From an uncultured Muribaculaceae bacterium (GTDB lineage: Bacteria; Bacteroidota; Bacteroidia; Bacteroidales; Muribaculaceae): a stretch of DNA of 24,930 nt. Positions 1-8,142 of this stretch are shown in pieces. The position numbers were made by a program, and so were the translations under genes. The DNA lies in contig CAJTKG010000037.1 in the NCBI GenBank assembly GCA_910576935.1, forward strand, positions 1 to 24,930, given 5' to 3'. Each line of letters opens with the position of its first letter. Within the stretch, counting starts at the first letter, position 1. The notes beneath the pieces are model-generated. The model was given only the letters and a program-made list of their open reading frames with translations. It was not told the origin of the DNA and made no database searches.

Positions 1-173
1 AGCAATTATGCGCTACTCCCCATCCTCATCCCCCTCAAACTCACCCCAATATAGCTATTGCGGCAGACATCCCCGCGCGTCTAAACCGACCAAACCGATG
101 TCAGACGAACATTGACATCGTTGGTACAAAAATACACTCTCAATCTACCATCAGAGCAGGGGGCGCCGTATGT
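1..173. other. Left-edge non-coding stretch
   Basis: No open frame of useful length starts or continues here on either strand. ATG codons on the minus strand are closed by stops within a few codons. The stretch holds the hairpin at 90-124 and a match to the TAnnTTTG promoter core on the minus strand at 127-134 (TATTTTTG), without a recognisable -33 element. If that core is real, it would drive a transcript leaving the window to the left. Confidence 0.4.
90..124 (-). terminator. Hairpin downstream of the S41 protease gene
   Basis: An inverted repeat pairs CGATGTCA (96-103) with TGACATCG (113-120). The stem extends through CCAA/TTGG after a two-base bulge, and the loop is nine bases. It lies about 50 bp past the stop of the minus-strand parE-coaD-protease operon, so it may terminate that operon. 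No good T-tract follows on either strand, so termination is inferred from position and stem quality only. Confidence 0.35.
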
Positions 174-1841
174 TTAATTATTGTCAGCTGCGGGTGTGGG
201 TGCGGCGACGGAAGTCTCGATGTTGGTGTATGTCGTTTTCTTGTCTTTGCCCTCAAGAATGTCGCGGTAATGTTTATTGTCACCGATGATGTCGAGGGCG
301 GTGCGATATTCCGGCAACAGGTCGTTGACAGGCCGTATGAATGAAGCGTCTTCAAACAGATCCATGCCGATGACACCCTTGATGTTGGCTTTGAGGTAAG
401 GCTCTGACCGTTGATATTGGGCCGAATCGAGCGCGATCCCCGCTTTCTCACCGGCATCGATAAGGTCTTTGATTATCGCGGGTGAGACGGTAAATCCGGT
501 CACAAAAGCGTCTTCGTTCTTATATTTTTTCAAAAGCTCCTCGCGGTGAGAGTCGACATAGTTGAGTGTGAATGTGTTTATGACACCTTTGGCGACGAGG
601 TCGCGGAAATAGCGCGTAAAATAGGTGGTGTCGACAGGAACGAACTCGTCGGGGAGTATGCCACCTCCGCCGTATACCGTGCGCTTGCTGCGGATTGTCT
701 CGTATTTGAGAGAGTCGACGAGTTGTATGCTGTCGGCATGGAAAAGCTCGCCGCTGTTGTAGCGGTTGAGCATGTCGAGCTGATATTCCTCGCCCTGACC
801 TTTGTCGTAGTGTTTCTGAATCGAGCGGCCCGATGGTGTATAGTAGCGGGCTGTTGTCAATCGTATCATAGAGCCGTCAGGGAAGGGGAACGGGCGTTGC
901 ACGAGCCCTTTGCCGAATGTGCGCCGGCCGACGATAACAGCGCGGTCGTTGTCCTGGAGGGCGCCGGCGAGAATCTCGGACGCCGATGCCGAATACTGGT
1001 TGACGAGGACGACCAAAGGCATCTCGCTTAGCGGGCCCCGGCGGTCGAGGTCGAAGTGCATCGGCTCTGAGTGGAGGCCTTTGGTGTAGACTACGCGATC
1101 GCCGGCGTCGAGGAAGAGCGACGCAAGCTCTACGGCGGCGCCGAGATAGCCGCCGGTATTGTCCTGAAGATCTATGATGAGTTTTTTCATGCCCCGTTTC
1201 ATCAGTTTCTCGATGGCGCGGGCTGTCTCTTTGGCTGTGTCTTCGGCGAAGCGGCTGATGCGTATATAGCCGGTCTGAGGGTCGACCATATAGGCTGCGT
1301 CGACGCTGTAGATGGGTATGTCGTCGCGTGTGACGATGAAGTCGATGAGTTCGGGCGAGTCGCCGCGTTTGACTTTGAGGTTGACTTTAGAGCCTTTTTC
1401 GCCGCGGAGAATCTTCATGACGGCTGTGTTGCCCATTTTGCGCCCGGCTATGAGACTGTCACCGGCCATGACGATGCGGTCGCCCGGACGTATGCCGACG
1501 CGCTCTGACGGACCTCCGGCAACGGTCTGGATGACGTAGACCGTGTCGGTCGACATGTTGAAACGGATGCCGATGCCGCTGAATTTGCCTTCGAGCGGTT
1601 CCGTCAGCTCGCGTGTCTCCTCGGCGTTGCTGTAGACAGAGTGGGGGTCGAGGGTCTTGAGCATGGCGATTATGGCTTCTTCGGCCACTTTGCCGCCGTC
1701 GACCTCGTCAACGTAATAGTTTTCTATGAGGGCCGCGGCCATGCGCAGTTTCTGGTCGGGCTGCAGTTCTATTGTTTTGGCGCCGGCGCCGATAAACGGC
1801 AGGCAAGCCATGGCGGCGGCTAAAATTGTCTTGAATGTCAT
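174..1841 (-). CDS. S41 family C-terminal processing peptidase
   Basis: This is a periplasmic serine protease of the Ctp/Prc family, which cleaves proteins near their C-termini. The product is 555 residues, the usual size for Bacteroidales members. The start at 1841 is preferred over the ATG at 1871 because it puts a clean signal peptide (MTFKTILAAAMACLPFIGAG) at the N-terminus. A PDZ domain spans about residues 86-165. The catalytic dyad is visible: Ser286 in the SASASE motif and Lys311 in TFGKG, 25 residues apart as in E. coli Prc. The TPSGRSIQ segment follows, as is typical. It is last in the parE-coaD operon, 38 bp after coaD. The substrate is unknown. Confidence 0.93.
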   Translation of the reverse strand: MTFKTILAAAMACLPFIGAGAKTIELQPDQKLRMAAALIENYYVDEVDGGKVAEEAIIAMLKTLDPHSVYSNAEETRELTEPLEGKFSGIGIRFNMSTDTVYVIQTVAGGPSERVGIRPGDRIVMAGDSLIAGRKMGNTAVMKILRGEKGSKVNLKVKRGDSPELIDFIVTRDDIPIYSVDAAYMVDPQTGYIRISRFAEDTAKETARAIEKLMKRGMKKLIIDLQDNTGGYLGAAVELASLFLDAGDRVVYTKGLHSEPMHFDLDRRGPLSEMPLVVLVNQYSASASEILAGALQDNDRAVIVGRRTFGKGLVQRPFPFPDGSMIRLTTARYYTPSGRSIQKHYDKGQGEEYQLDMLNRYNSGELFHADSIQLVDSLKYETIRSKRTVYGGGGILPDEFVPVDTTYFTRYFRDLVAKGVINTFTLNYVDSHREELLKKYKNEDAFVTGFTVSPAIIKDLIDAGEKAGIALDSAQYQRSEPYLKANIKGVIGMDLFEDASFIRPVNDLLPEYRTALDIIGDNKHYRDILEGKDKKTTYTNIETSVAAPTPAADNN

Positions 1842-1879
1842 TGTCTGTTGTGTTGTAGATTGTGGAAACACCCGCTGTT

Positions 1880-2347
1880 TCAGGGTAAAAATTTAGTGAC
1901 GTCGTGTCCGTAGCTTTCGAGTTCGCGCACGACCGACGACGAGATGGCGGCATGCTCGGGCAGTGTGAAGAGTATCACTGTCTCGATGCCTGTGAGCCGG
2001 CGGTTTATGTCAGCCATATCGCGCTCATATTCGAAGTCTTTGACGCTGCGCATGCCTCGCAGGAGGTATCGGGCGCCGCACTGTCGGGCGAAGTCGACGG
2101 TGAGACAGCTGTATGGCCTGACTTCGACGGCATCTATGCCGGTATATAGCTTTTTGATTGCGTCCACGCGGGCGTCGATGTCATCGTCGGTTTTGGCATG
2201 GTTGTGTCCGACGCCGATTATTATTCTGTCGAACAGGCCGAGACCGCGACGCACGATCGAGTCGTGGCCGACGGTAAACGGATTGAACGATCCGGCAAAC
2301 AACGCGACGCGTCGGCTGCCGGTGTTGTCAGCTGATCTGTGAGTCAT
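1880..2347 (-). CDS. coaD: Pantetheine-phosphate adenylyltransferase
   Basis: CoaD transfers AMP from ATP to 4'-phosphopantetheine, giving dephospho-CoA in the fourth step of CoA synthesis in the cytosol. The 155-residue product has the nucleotidyltransferase motif GSFNPFTVGH (residues 19-28), the RGMRSVKDFEYE segment and ISSSVVREL near the C-terminus, all diagnostic for the family. The N-terminus has about 12 more residues than is usual because the only ATG lies inside parE; no alternative in-frame ATG exists nearer the first motif. The gene overlaps the parE end by 20 bp, so translational coupling is likely. Confidence 0.95.
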   Translation of the reverse strand: MTHRSADNTGSRRVALFAGSFNPFTVGHDSIVRRGLGLFDRIIIGVGHNHAKTDDDIDARVDAIKKLYTGIDAVEVRPYSCLTVDFARQCGARYLLRGMRSVKDFEYERDMADINRRLTGIETVILFTLPEHAAISSSVVRELESYGHDVTKFLP

Positions 2348-4256
2348 CTTCTATAATAAGGTTGTCGATGATGAAACGCTGGCGCTCCATGGTGTTCTTG
2401 CCCATGTAGAACTCAAGGAGTCCGGCGACGCCGTCTTCTTTTTTAAGGGTGACGCGGTCGAGACGCATATCTTCGCCTATGAAGTCTTTGAATTCTTCAG
2501 GCGAGATCTCGCCGAGACCTTTGAATCGTGTGATTTCGGCGTTTTCGCCCAGTTTGTTGATGGCTGTGACGCGTTCGTCATCGTTATAACAATAGTATGT
2601 CTCGTCGCCGGCTTTTTTGCTGCCGCGGCGCGCTGTTTTCTTGTTTCTTACCCTGAACAGAGGGGTCTGCAGTACGTATACGTGTCCTTTCTTGATAAGG
2701 TCGGGGAAGAACTGGAGGAAGAACGTTATCAGCAGCAGGCGTATATGCATGCCGTCGACGTCGGCATCGGTGGCTATGATGACGTTGTTGTAGCGCAGTT
2801 CGTCGATGCCGCCTTCGATGTTGAGAGCGGCCTGAAGACAATTGAACTCATCGTTTTCGTAGACTACTTTCTGGGTCAGACCGAAGGTGTTGAGAGGCTT
2901 GCCTCTCAGCGAGAAGACAGCCTGGGTGTCGACGTTGCGTATCTTTGTGATTGATCCGGCTGCAGAGTCGCCCTCGGTGATGAAGATCGACGATGCGAGT
3001 TTGAGGTCTTCGTCGCCTTTGACATCATTGAGATGCACGCGACAATCGAGCAGCTTTTTGTTGTGGAGGTTTACCTTCTTTGATTTCTCACGCGCGAGTT
3101 TGGCTATGCCGGCCATTGCTTTGCGCGACCGCTCGCTATCCTGTACTTTTTTAAGTATGACTTTGGCCACTTCGAGATCTCGGTGAAGATAGTCGTCGAG
3201 CTCTTTTTTTACGAAATCGCCAATGAATTTGGCGACTGTCGGGCCTTCAGGCCCCATGTCTCTCGAGCCCAGACGATTCTTGGTCTGAGATTCGAATATC
3301 GGCTCTTCGACCTTGAGGGCGATGGCCGCGACCATGCCGTTGCGTATGTCGGAGTATTCGAAGTTGCGCCCGAAGTAGTCTTTCATCGTGCGCGACACGG
3401 CTTCTTTGAAAGCGGTGAGGTGTGTGCCGCCCTGAGTCGTGTGCTGTCCGTTGACAAACGAATAGTATTCCTCGCCGTATTGGTTGACATGAGTCAGGGC
3501 TATTTCGATGTCGTCGCCCTTGAGGTGGATTATAGGGTAGAGGGGTTCGGAGGTCAGAGCGGTCTGGAGCAGGTCGAGCAAGCCGTTGCGCGATATCAGG
3601 CGGCGCCCGTTGAAGACAATCGCAAGGCCGGTGTTGAGAAATGTATAGTTCTTGACCAGCGGCGTTATGAATTCGTCAAGGAAACGGTAGTCGCGGAATA
3701 TGGTACGGTCGGGTGTGAACGAGACACAGGTGCCGTTGGGTTCGTCGGTCGGCTCAAGCTCAAACTCCTCGACGAGTTCACCGCAGACAAAACGGACGCA
3801 TTTCATCATACCGTCGCGGTAGCTCGTGGCGATAAATTCGGTCGACAGGGCGTTTACGGCCTTGAGGCCGACCCCGTTTAGTCCGACCGATTTCTTGAAA
3901 GCCTTGGAGTCGTATTTACCGCCGGTGTTCATTTTCGACACGACGTCGACGAGCTTGCCCAGGGGTATGCCTCGGCCGAAGTCTCTGATGGTGGCGCTCT
4001 CGGCCGACACATCGACGTTGACAATCTTGCCGAAGCCCATCATGTGTTCGTCGATAGAGTTGTCGAGCACTTCTTTGAGCAGCACGTAGATGCCGTCGTC
4101 AGAGTTTGTGCCGTCGCCGAGCTTGCCTATATACATGCCCGGACGTCGGCGGATATGCTCCTTCCAGTCGAGGGTCCTGATGTCGTCTTCGGTATATTCG
4201 GTTTCTACGACAATGTCTTCATTGCCGTCAAAGAGGTTTATATCGTCTTCAGTCAT
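2328..4256 (-). CDS. parE: DNA topoisomerase IV subunit B
   Basis: This is the ATPase subunit of the type IIA topoisomerase that decatenates daughter chromosomes together with ParC. The 642-residue protein has the GHKL ATPase motifs (Glu62 in KEVLDNSIDE, RDFGRGIP at 91-98, GLNGVGLKA at 125-133), the transducer domain, and a TOPRIM domain with EGDSAAGS (from Glu428) and the DADVDG metal site (Asp497, Asp499, Asp501). The N-terminal wording around HIRRRPGMYIGKLGDGT is the Bacteroidota ParE form, not GyrB. No parC is present in the window. It leads a minus-strand operon with coaD and the S41 protease, and its promoter faces that of aspS. Confidence 0.95.
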   Translation of the reverse strand: MTEDDINLFDGNEDIVVETEYTEDDIRTLDWKEHIRRRPGMYIGKLGDGTNSDDGIYVLLKEVLDNSIDEHMMGFGKIVNVDVSAESATIRDFGRGIPLGKLVDVVSKMNTGGKYDSKAFKKSVGLNGVGLKAVNALSTEFIATSYRDGMMKCVRFVCGELVEEFELEPTDEPNGTCVSFTPDRTIFRDYRFLDEFITPLVKNYTFLNTGLAIVFNGRRLISRNGLLDLLQTALTSEPLYPIIHLKGDDIEIALTHVNQYGEEYYSFVNGQHTTQGGTHLTAFKEAVSRTMKDYFGRNFEYSDIRNGMVAAIALKVEEPIFESQTKNRLGSRDMGPEGPTVAKFIGDFVKKELDDYLHRDLEVAKVILKKVQDSERSRKAMAGIAKLAREKSKKVNLHNKKLLDCRVHLNDVKGDEDLKLASSIFITEGDSAAGSITKIRNVDTQAVFSLRGKPLNTFGLTQKVVYENDEFNCLQAALNIEGGIDELRYNNVIIATDADVDGMHIRLLLITFFLQFFPDLIKKGHVYVLQTPLFRVRNKKTARRGSKKAGDETYYCYNDDERVTAINKLGENAEITRFKGLGEISPEEFKDFIGEDMRLDRVTLKKEDGVAGLLEFYMGKNTMERQRFIIDNLIIEDDSQIS

Positions 4257-4279
4257 TAGTTGTTGGTTGATTCTTCCTA

Positions 4280-4287
4280 CAAATTTA
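4280..4287 (-). promoter_or_regulatory. Promoter core (-7) for parE operon
   Basis: The minus strand reads TAAATTTG, matching the Bacteroidota core TAnnTTTG, 23 bp upstream of the parE start codon. The expected -33 position (about 4307-4310) has no TTTG, and it coincides with the -33 region of the divergent aspS promoter. Confidence 0.5.
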
Positions 4288-4304
4288 CGCTTAAAATTTT
4301 AAAC

Positions 4305-4336
4305 GTTGACTTTTTTCTAAAAAAATATTACCTTTG
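4305..4336 (+). promoter_or_regulatory. Promoter for aspS operon
   Basis: TACCTTTG at 4329-4336 is an exact TAnnTTTG core. GTTG at 4305-4308 lies 20 bp upstream as the -33 element. This predicts transcription starting near 4343 and a leader of about 30 bases before the aspS ATG at 4373. Confidence 0.7.
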
Positions 4337-4372
4337 TAAGTTATTTTAAGAATATCAAAATTAACAACAGAT

Positions 4373-6136
4373 ATGTTCAGAACGAATACATGCGGAGAAC
4401 TCCGTCTCAGCGATGCCGGTAAAGAGGTAACGCTTGCCGGATGGGTGCAGCGCAGCCGCAAAATGGGCGGTATGACTTTTATCGACATGCGCGACCGTTA
4501 CGGCATCACACAGATAGTTTTCAACGACGAGCTCGACAAGGCTCTCAATGACGCCGCCGGCCGGCTCGGACGTGAATACGTCGTTCAGGTCAAAGGCACT
4601 GTTGCCGAGCGTACCAACAAGAACCCCCATATGCCCACAGGCGACATCGAGATTCTTGCTAAAGAGATTAATATTCTTAACCCGAGCGAAGTGCCGCCGT
4701 TTACCATCGAGAACGACACCGACGGCGGCGATGACCTCAGAATGAAATACCGCTACCTCGACCTGCGTCGCGAAGCCGTGCGCCGCAATCTTGAGCTGCG
4801 TCACAAGATGACGATGGAGGTTCGCCGCTATCTCGACAGCAAGGGATTTCTTGAAATCGAGACCCCGATGCTCGTGGGCTCGACTCCCGAAGGCGCCCGT
4901 GATTTTGTCGTGCCGTCGCGTATGAACCGCGGACAGTTCTACGCGCTGCCCCAGTCGCCCCAGACGCTAAAGCAGTTGCTGATGGTGTCAGGTATGGACC
5001 GTTACTTTCAGATTGTCAAGTGCTTCCGTGATGAAGATCTCCGCGCTGACCGCCAGCCTGAGTTTACCCAGATAGACTGCGAGATGAGCTTTATCGAGCA
5101 GAACGATGTCATCGAGCTTTTCGAAGGCATGGCCAAACATCTCTTCAAAGAAATCCGCGGCATCGAGCTGCCGGATCCGTTCATCAGAATGCCCTGGGCC
5201 GATGCCATGAAATATTACGGCAGTGACAAACCCGATCTGCGCTTCGGCATGCGTTTTGTCGAAATCAAAGACATAATGCAGGGCCACGGTTTCAGTGTAT
5301 TCGACAACGCCGCATATATAGGTGCGATCAATGCAAAAGGCGCGGCATCGTATACCCGCAAACAACTCGATGCGCTGACCGACTATGTCAAACGTCCTCA
5401 AATCGGCGCCAAAGGTCTGGTCTATGCGCGTGTCGAGGCTGACGGTAACGTCAAATCGTCGGTCGACAAATTTTATGATCAGGCAATTTTGCAGAAGCTC
5501 AAGGCGTCCATGGAAGCCGAGCCGGGCGACCTCATCCTAATAATGAGCGGCGATGATGCCATGAAGACACGCAAACAGCTCTGCGAGCTACGTCTCGAGA
5601 TGGGTCGTCAGCTCGGTTTGCGCGACAAAAACAAATTTGCATGTCTCTGGGTTGTCGATTTCCCGATGTTTGAGTGGAGCGACGAAGAGCAGCGCCTCAT
5701 GGCCATGCACCATCCTTTCACCCATCCCAAGGATGAGGATATCGCCCTTCTCGACAGCGACCCCGCGGCAGTGCGCGCCGATGCCTACGATATGGTCATT
5801 AACGGAGTCGAAGTCGGCGGCGGTTCTATACGTATCCACGACAGCGAGCTTCAGGCCAAGATGTTCGAGATACTCGGTTTCACTCCCGAGAAAGCTCAGG
5901 AGCAGTTTGGCTTCCTGATGAATGCCTTCAAGTTTGGCGCACCGCCTCACGGAGGTCTCGCCTACGGCCTCGACCGCTGGGTATCGCTCTTCGCCGGTCT
6001 CGACAGCATACGCGACTGCATCGCTTTCCCCAAAAACAACAGCGGCCGCGACGTTATGCTCGACGCCCCCGCGCCTCTCGATCAGAAGCAGCTCGACGAG
6101 CTTGCCATCGACCTTGTCAAAGAAGACAAAGCCTGA
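4373..6136 (+). CDS. aspS: Aspartate--tRNA ligase
   Basis: This class II synthetase charges tRNA-Asp with aspartate using ATP in the cytosol. The 587 residues match the bacterial type: an N-terminal OB-fold anticodon-binding domain (about 1-105), the QSPQTLKQLL segment (194-203), motif 2 FRDEDLRADRQPEFTQID (218-235), a GAD insertion in the middle, and motif 3 with GLAYGLDRW near the C-terminus. The position that is His31 in non-discriminating AspRS enzymes is Met31 here. That leans towards a discriminating enzyme, but this reading is from memory of the family. It is first in an operon with the Nif3-like and zinc-ribbon genes. Confidence 0.97.
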   Translation: MFRTNTCGELRLSDAGKEVTLAGWVQRSRKMGGMTFIDMRDRYGITQIVFNDELDKALNDAAGRLGREYVVQVKGTVAERTNKNPHMPTGDIEILAKEINILNPSEVPPFTIENDTDGGDDLRMKYRYLDLRREAVRRNLELRHKMTMEVRRYLDSKGFLEIETPMLVGSTPEGARDFVVPSRMNRGQFYALPQSPQTLKQLLMVSGMDRYFQIVKCFRDEDLRADRQPEFTQIDCEMSFIEQNDVIELFEGMAKHLFKEIRGIELPDPFIRMPWADAMKYYGSDKPDLRFGMRFVEIKDIMQGHGFSVFDNAAYIGAINAKGAASYTRKQLDALTDYVKRPQIGAKGLVYARVEADGNVKSSVDKFYDQAILQKLKASMEAEPGDLILIMSGDDAMKTRKQLCELRLEMGRQLGLRDKNKFACLWVVDFPMFEWSDEEQRLMAMHHPFTHPKDEDIALLDSDPAAVRADAYDMVINGVEVGGGSIRIHDSELQAKMFEILGFTPEKAQEQFGFLMNAFKFGAPPHGGLAYGLDRWVSLFAGLDSIRDCIAFPKNNSGRDVMLDAPAPLDQKQLDELAIDLVKEDKA

Positions 6137-6139
6137 CAG

Positions 6140-7225
6140 ATGCTCAACGGTAATATTATATCGGCAATCGAAGAGTTTGCCCCTCCTGTCCTTCAGGAGA
6201 GCTGGGACAACACAGGCCTTCAGGTCGGTTCGCGGCGAGCCGAATGCACCGGTGTGCTGCTCTGCGTCGATGTCACCCCGGCTGTAGTTAACGAGGCCGT
6301 CAACCGTGGCTGTAATCTCATCGTGTCGCATCATCCCTTGATATTCAAAGGTCTGAAGCGCATCACCGGTAATACTCCCGTTGAAGAGGCTGTAGCTTTG
6401 GCCATCAGAAACGGCATAACGGTCTACTCGTCGCACACGGCCGCCGACAGCGCTGTCGGCGGCGTGAGCTATGAGATGGCGCGACGCCTTGGTGCACGTC
6501 CCGACGGAGTGCTGTCACCGTTGCGCGGGCTCAACGTCAGAGTCTCGGTCACCGTCGACCGTGAAGCTGCCCCAACGGCATTAATCTCGTTTTTCGATCT
6601 TGCCGATACATATGGTCTCAGTGAGATAAAAACAGTGTCGGTAGATGCGGTTTCGTCTGAGATGCCACTTGGCGTTGAAGATCCCTTATCGGAGGTGCGT
6701 GACAGCGATGTCGCCGTCATAAGTGCCGTGGCAGCACGTGCCAACGCCGCAACGATAGGTGAGCGCCTTGCCGAATCGCTCGGTGACAGGCTGCATGGAT
6801 TCAGTTATGCCAACATCGAAGACACCGACAGCCGTATAGGTCTCGGCCTTCGGGCCGTCTTCGACGAAGCCGTGACACCGTCGGCGTTGATAGCTAAAGT
6901 CAAAGACGCATTTGATTCGCCGATAGCGCGTTGCTCGGGTTTGGCCATGAGCGACACGCCTATCAGACGCATAGCTTTGTGTGGCGGTTCGGGCGGAGAA
7001 TTTATCAGTGCCGCGCTTCGGGGTGGTGCACAGGCCTATATCTCGTCAGACATACGCTATCACGACTTTGTCGATTATGGAAACGACATTCTAATCATCG
7101 ACATAGGCCATTATGAGAGCGAATCGTGCACAAAAGAGATTTTTTATCGCGTTATTAAGGAAAAATTTCCTAACTTTGCAACCTATTATTCAGAAACAGA
7201 ACAAAATCCAATAAAATATATTTAA
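6140..7225 (+). CDS. Nif3-like (DUF34) dinuclear metal-centre protein
   Basis: This is a member of the Nif3/YbgI/YqfO family, cytosolic proteins with a two-metal site. GTP cyclohydrolase I type 2 is a common but poorly supported label for it. The 361 residues match the longer YqfO form with a PII-like insertion (about 130-230) between the two halves of the metal domain. Probable metal ligands are His64 and His65 (SHHPLIFKG), Asp103 (SSHTAAD) and the His and Glu in DIGHYESE near the C-terminus. The usual HTNLD wording is altered to HTAAD, with Asp kept. It starts 3 bp after aspS and ends 3 bp before the zinc-ribbon gene. The biological role is unknown. Confidence 0.92.
   Translation: MLNGNIISAIEEFAPPVLQESWDNTGLQVGSRRAECTGVLLCVDVTPAVVNEAVNRGCNLIVSHHPLIFKGLKRITGNTPVEEAVALAIRNGITVYSSHTAADSAVGGVSYEMARRLGARPDGVLSPLRGLNVRVSVTVDREAAPTALISFFDLADTYGLSEIKTVSVDAVSSEMPLGVEDPLSEVRDSDVAVISAVAARANAATIGERLAESLGDRLHGFSYANIEDTDSRIGLGLRAVFDEAVTPSALIAKVKDAFDSPIARCSGLAMSDTPIRRIALCGGSGGEFISAALRGGAQAYISSDIRYHDFVDYGNDILIIDIGHYESESCTKEIFYRVIKEKFPNFATYYSETEQNPIKYI
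7171..7178 (+). promoter_or_regulatory. Possible internal promoter core within the Nif3-like gene
   Basis: TAACTTTG matches TAnnTTTG exactly and follows an A/T-rich run near the 3' end of the Nif3-like gene. It sits 50 bp before the zinc-ribbon start codon, a normal distance for a promoter. No -33 TTTG is seen, and the bases are also constrained by coding, so this is tentative. Confidence 0.3.
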
Positions 7226-7228
7226 TAC

Positions 7229-7993
7229 ATGGCTATCGATAACAAAAACGAGCAAACCTCAAGCGTCGAGCAGCGTCTGAAATCGCTTTATGAGCTGCAG
7301 ACAATACTCTCGGAAATCGACCGCATCAAGACTATTCGCGGTGAGCTTCCTCTCGAAGTCAAAGATCTTGAAGACAATATTGCCGGCCTGCAGACACGTG
7401 TCGAAAACTACTCACGCGAGATCGACGAGCTTAACAACAGCCTCGTGTCGGAAAAAGAGAAAATCAACTCTTGCCGCAGTCTGATCGACAGATATAAAGA
7501 ACAGCTCGACAACGTCCGCAACAACCGCGAGTTTGACCTTCTCACAAAAGAAGTCGAATTTCAGTCACTCGAGATTGAGCTTGCCGAAAAACATATCAAC
7601 GAATATAGCCGCGCCATCGAGAACAAAAAGGCCGAAATCGAGACTACCCGCGAGAAACTCGCCGACATGACTCATATCCTCGATGAAAAACGCAACGAGC
7701 TTGACGAGATCGTCAGCGAGACACGTCAGGAAGAAGAGAACCTCCGCGAGAAAGCCAAAGCTCTCGAGCCTCAGATTGACGAACGTACACTGACGGCATT
7801 CAAACGTATCCGCAAGAATGCCCGCAACGGTCTCGGCATCGTCTATGTTCAGCGTAATGCCTGTGGCGGCTGTTTCAACCGCATCCCGCCGCAGAAGCAG
7901 ATGGAGATCCGTCTTCACAAGAAAGTCATCGTCTGCGAATATTGCGGCCGCATCATGATTGATCCCGCTCTTGCCGGCGTGGCAGAATTATAA
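7229..7993 (+). CDS. Coiled-coil C4 zinc-ribbon protein
   Basis: The product has 254 residues. Residues 10-185 form a long, charged coiled coil. The C-terminal part carries a C4 zinc ribbon with Cys212 and Cys215 (CGGC) and Cys236 and Cys239 (CEYCG). This is the architecture of the family that includes chlamydial CT398 (CdsZ) and Helicobacter HP0958, which act in protein export or flagellar assembly in those species. No export genes lie nearby, so that role should not be carried over. It is paired with the Nif3-like gene 3 bp upstream, a neighbourhood I recall from other bacteria. Molecular function is unknown. Confidence 0.88.
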   Translation: MAIDNKNEQTSSVEQRLKSLYELQTILSEIDRIKTIRGELPLEVKDLEDNIAGLQTRVENYSREIDELNNSLVSEKEKINSCRSLIDRYKEQLDNVRNNREFDLLTKEVEFQSLEIELAEKHINEYSRAIENKKAEIETTREKLADMTHILDEKRNELDEIVSETRQEEENLREKAKALEPQIDERTLTAFKRIRKNARNGLGIVYVQRNACGGCFNRIPPQKQMEIRLHKKVIVCEYCGRIMIDPALAGVAEL

Positions 7994-8024
7994 TTCGACG
8001 CACGAGGATAAGAAGATATATAGA

Positions 8025-8066
8025 CAGGGCGGCAATTCCATAATTGTCGCCCTGACGTTTTGTTTT
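8025..8066. terminator. Bidirectional terminator between convergent operons
   Basis: A 13 bp stem with one G-T wobble pairs 8025-8037 with 8042-8054 around a four-base loop. On the plus strand it is followed by ACGTTTTGTTTT, a good T-rich tail for the aspS operon. On the minus strand it is followed by TCTATATATCTTCTT, so it can also stop the transcript of the PstS-like gene. Confidence 0.85.
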
Positions 8067-8086
8067 ACATGATAGAGCATCAATGA

Positions 8087-8123
8087 TACACGCCCCGAAA
8101 GTTTTTGACTTCCGGGGCGTGTA
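8087..8123 (-). terminator. GC-rich hairpin after the PstS-like gene
   Basis: An 11 bp perfect stem (8087-8097 with 8113-8123, arm TACACGCCCCG) lies 20 bp past the stop codon of the minus-strand PstS-like gene. No T-tract follows on either strand. It may act as a 3' stabilising hairpin, with termination at the second hairpin (8025-8054). Confidence 0.5.
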
Positions 8124-8142
8124 CAGTTATGTTGAATATGAG

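Noticed and set aside
3183..3881. A 232-codon plus-strand frame inside parE
   Set aside because: It is an antisense frame of parE, whose ATPase and transducer motifs are intact across the region. The product resembles no known protein.
5588..6436. A 282-codon minus-strand frame across aspS and the Nif3-like gene
   Set aside because: Both sense genes show complete family motifs here, and the antisense product has no recognisable features.
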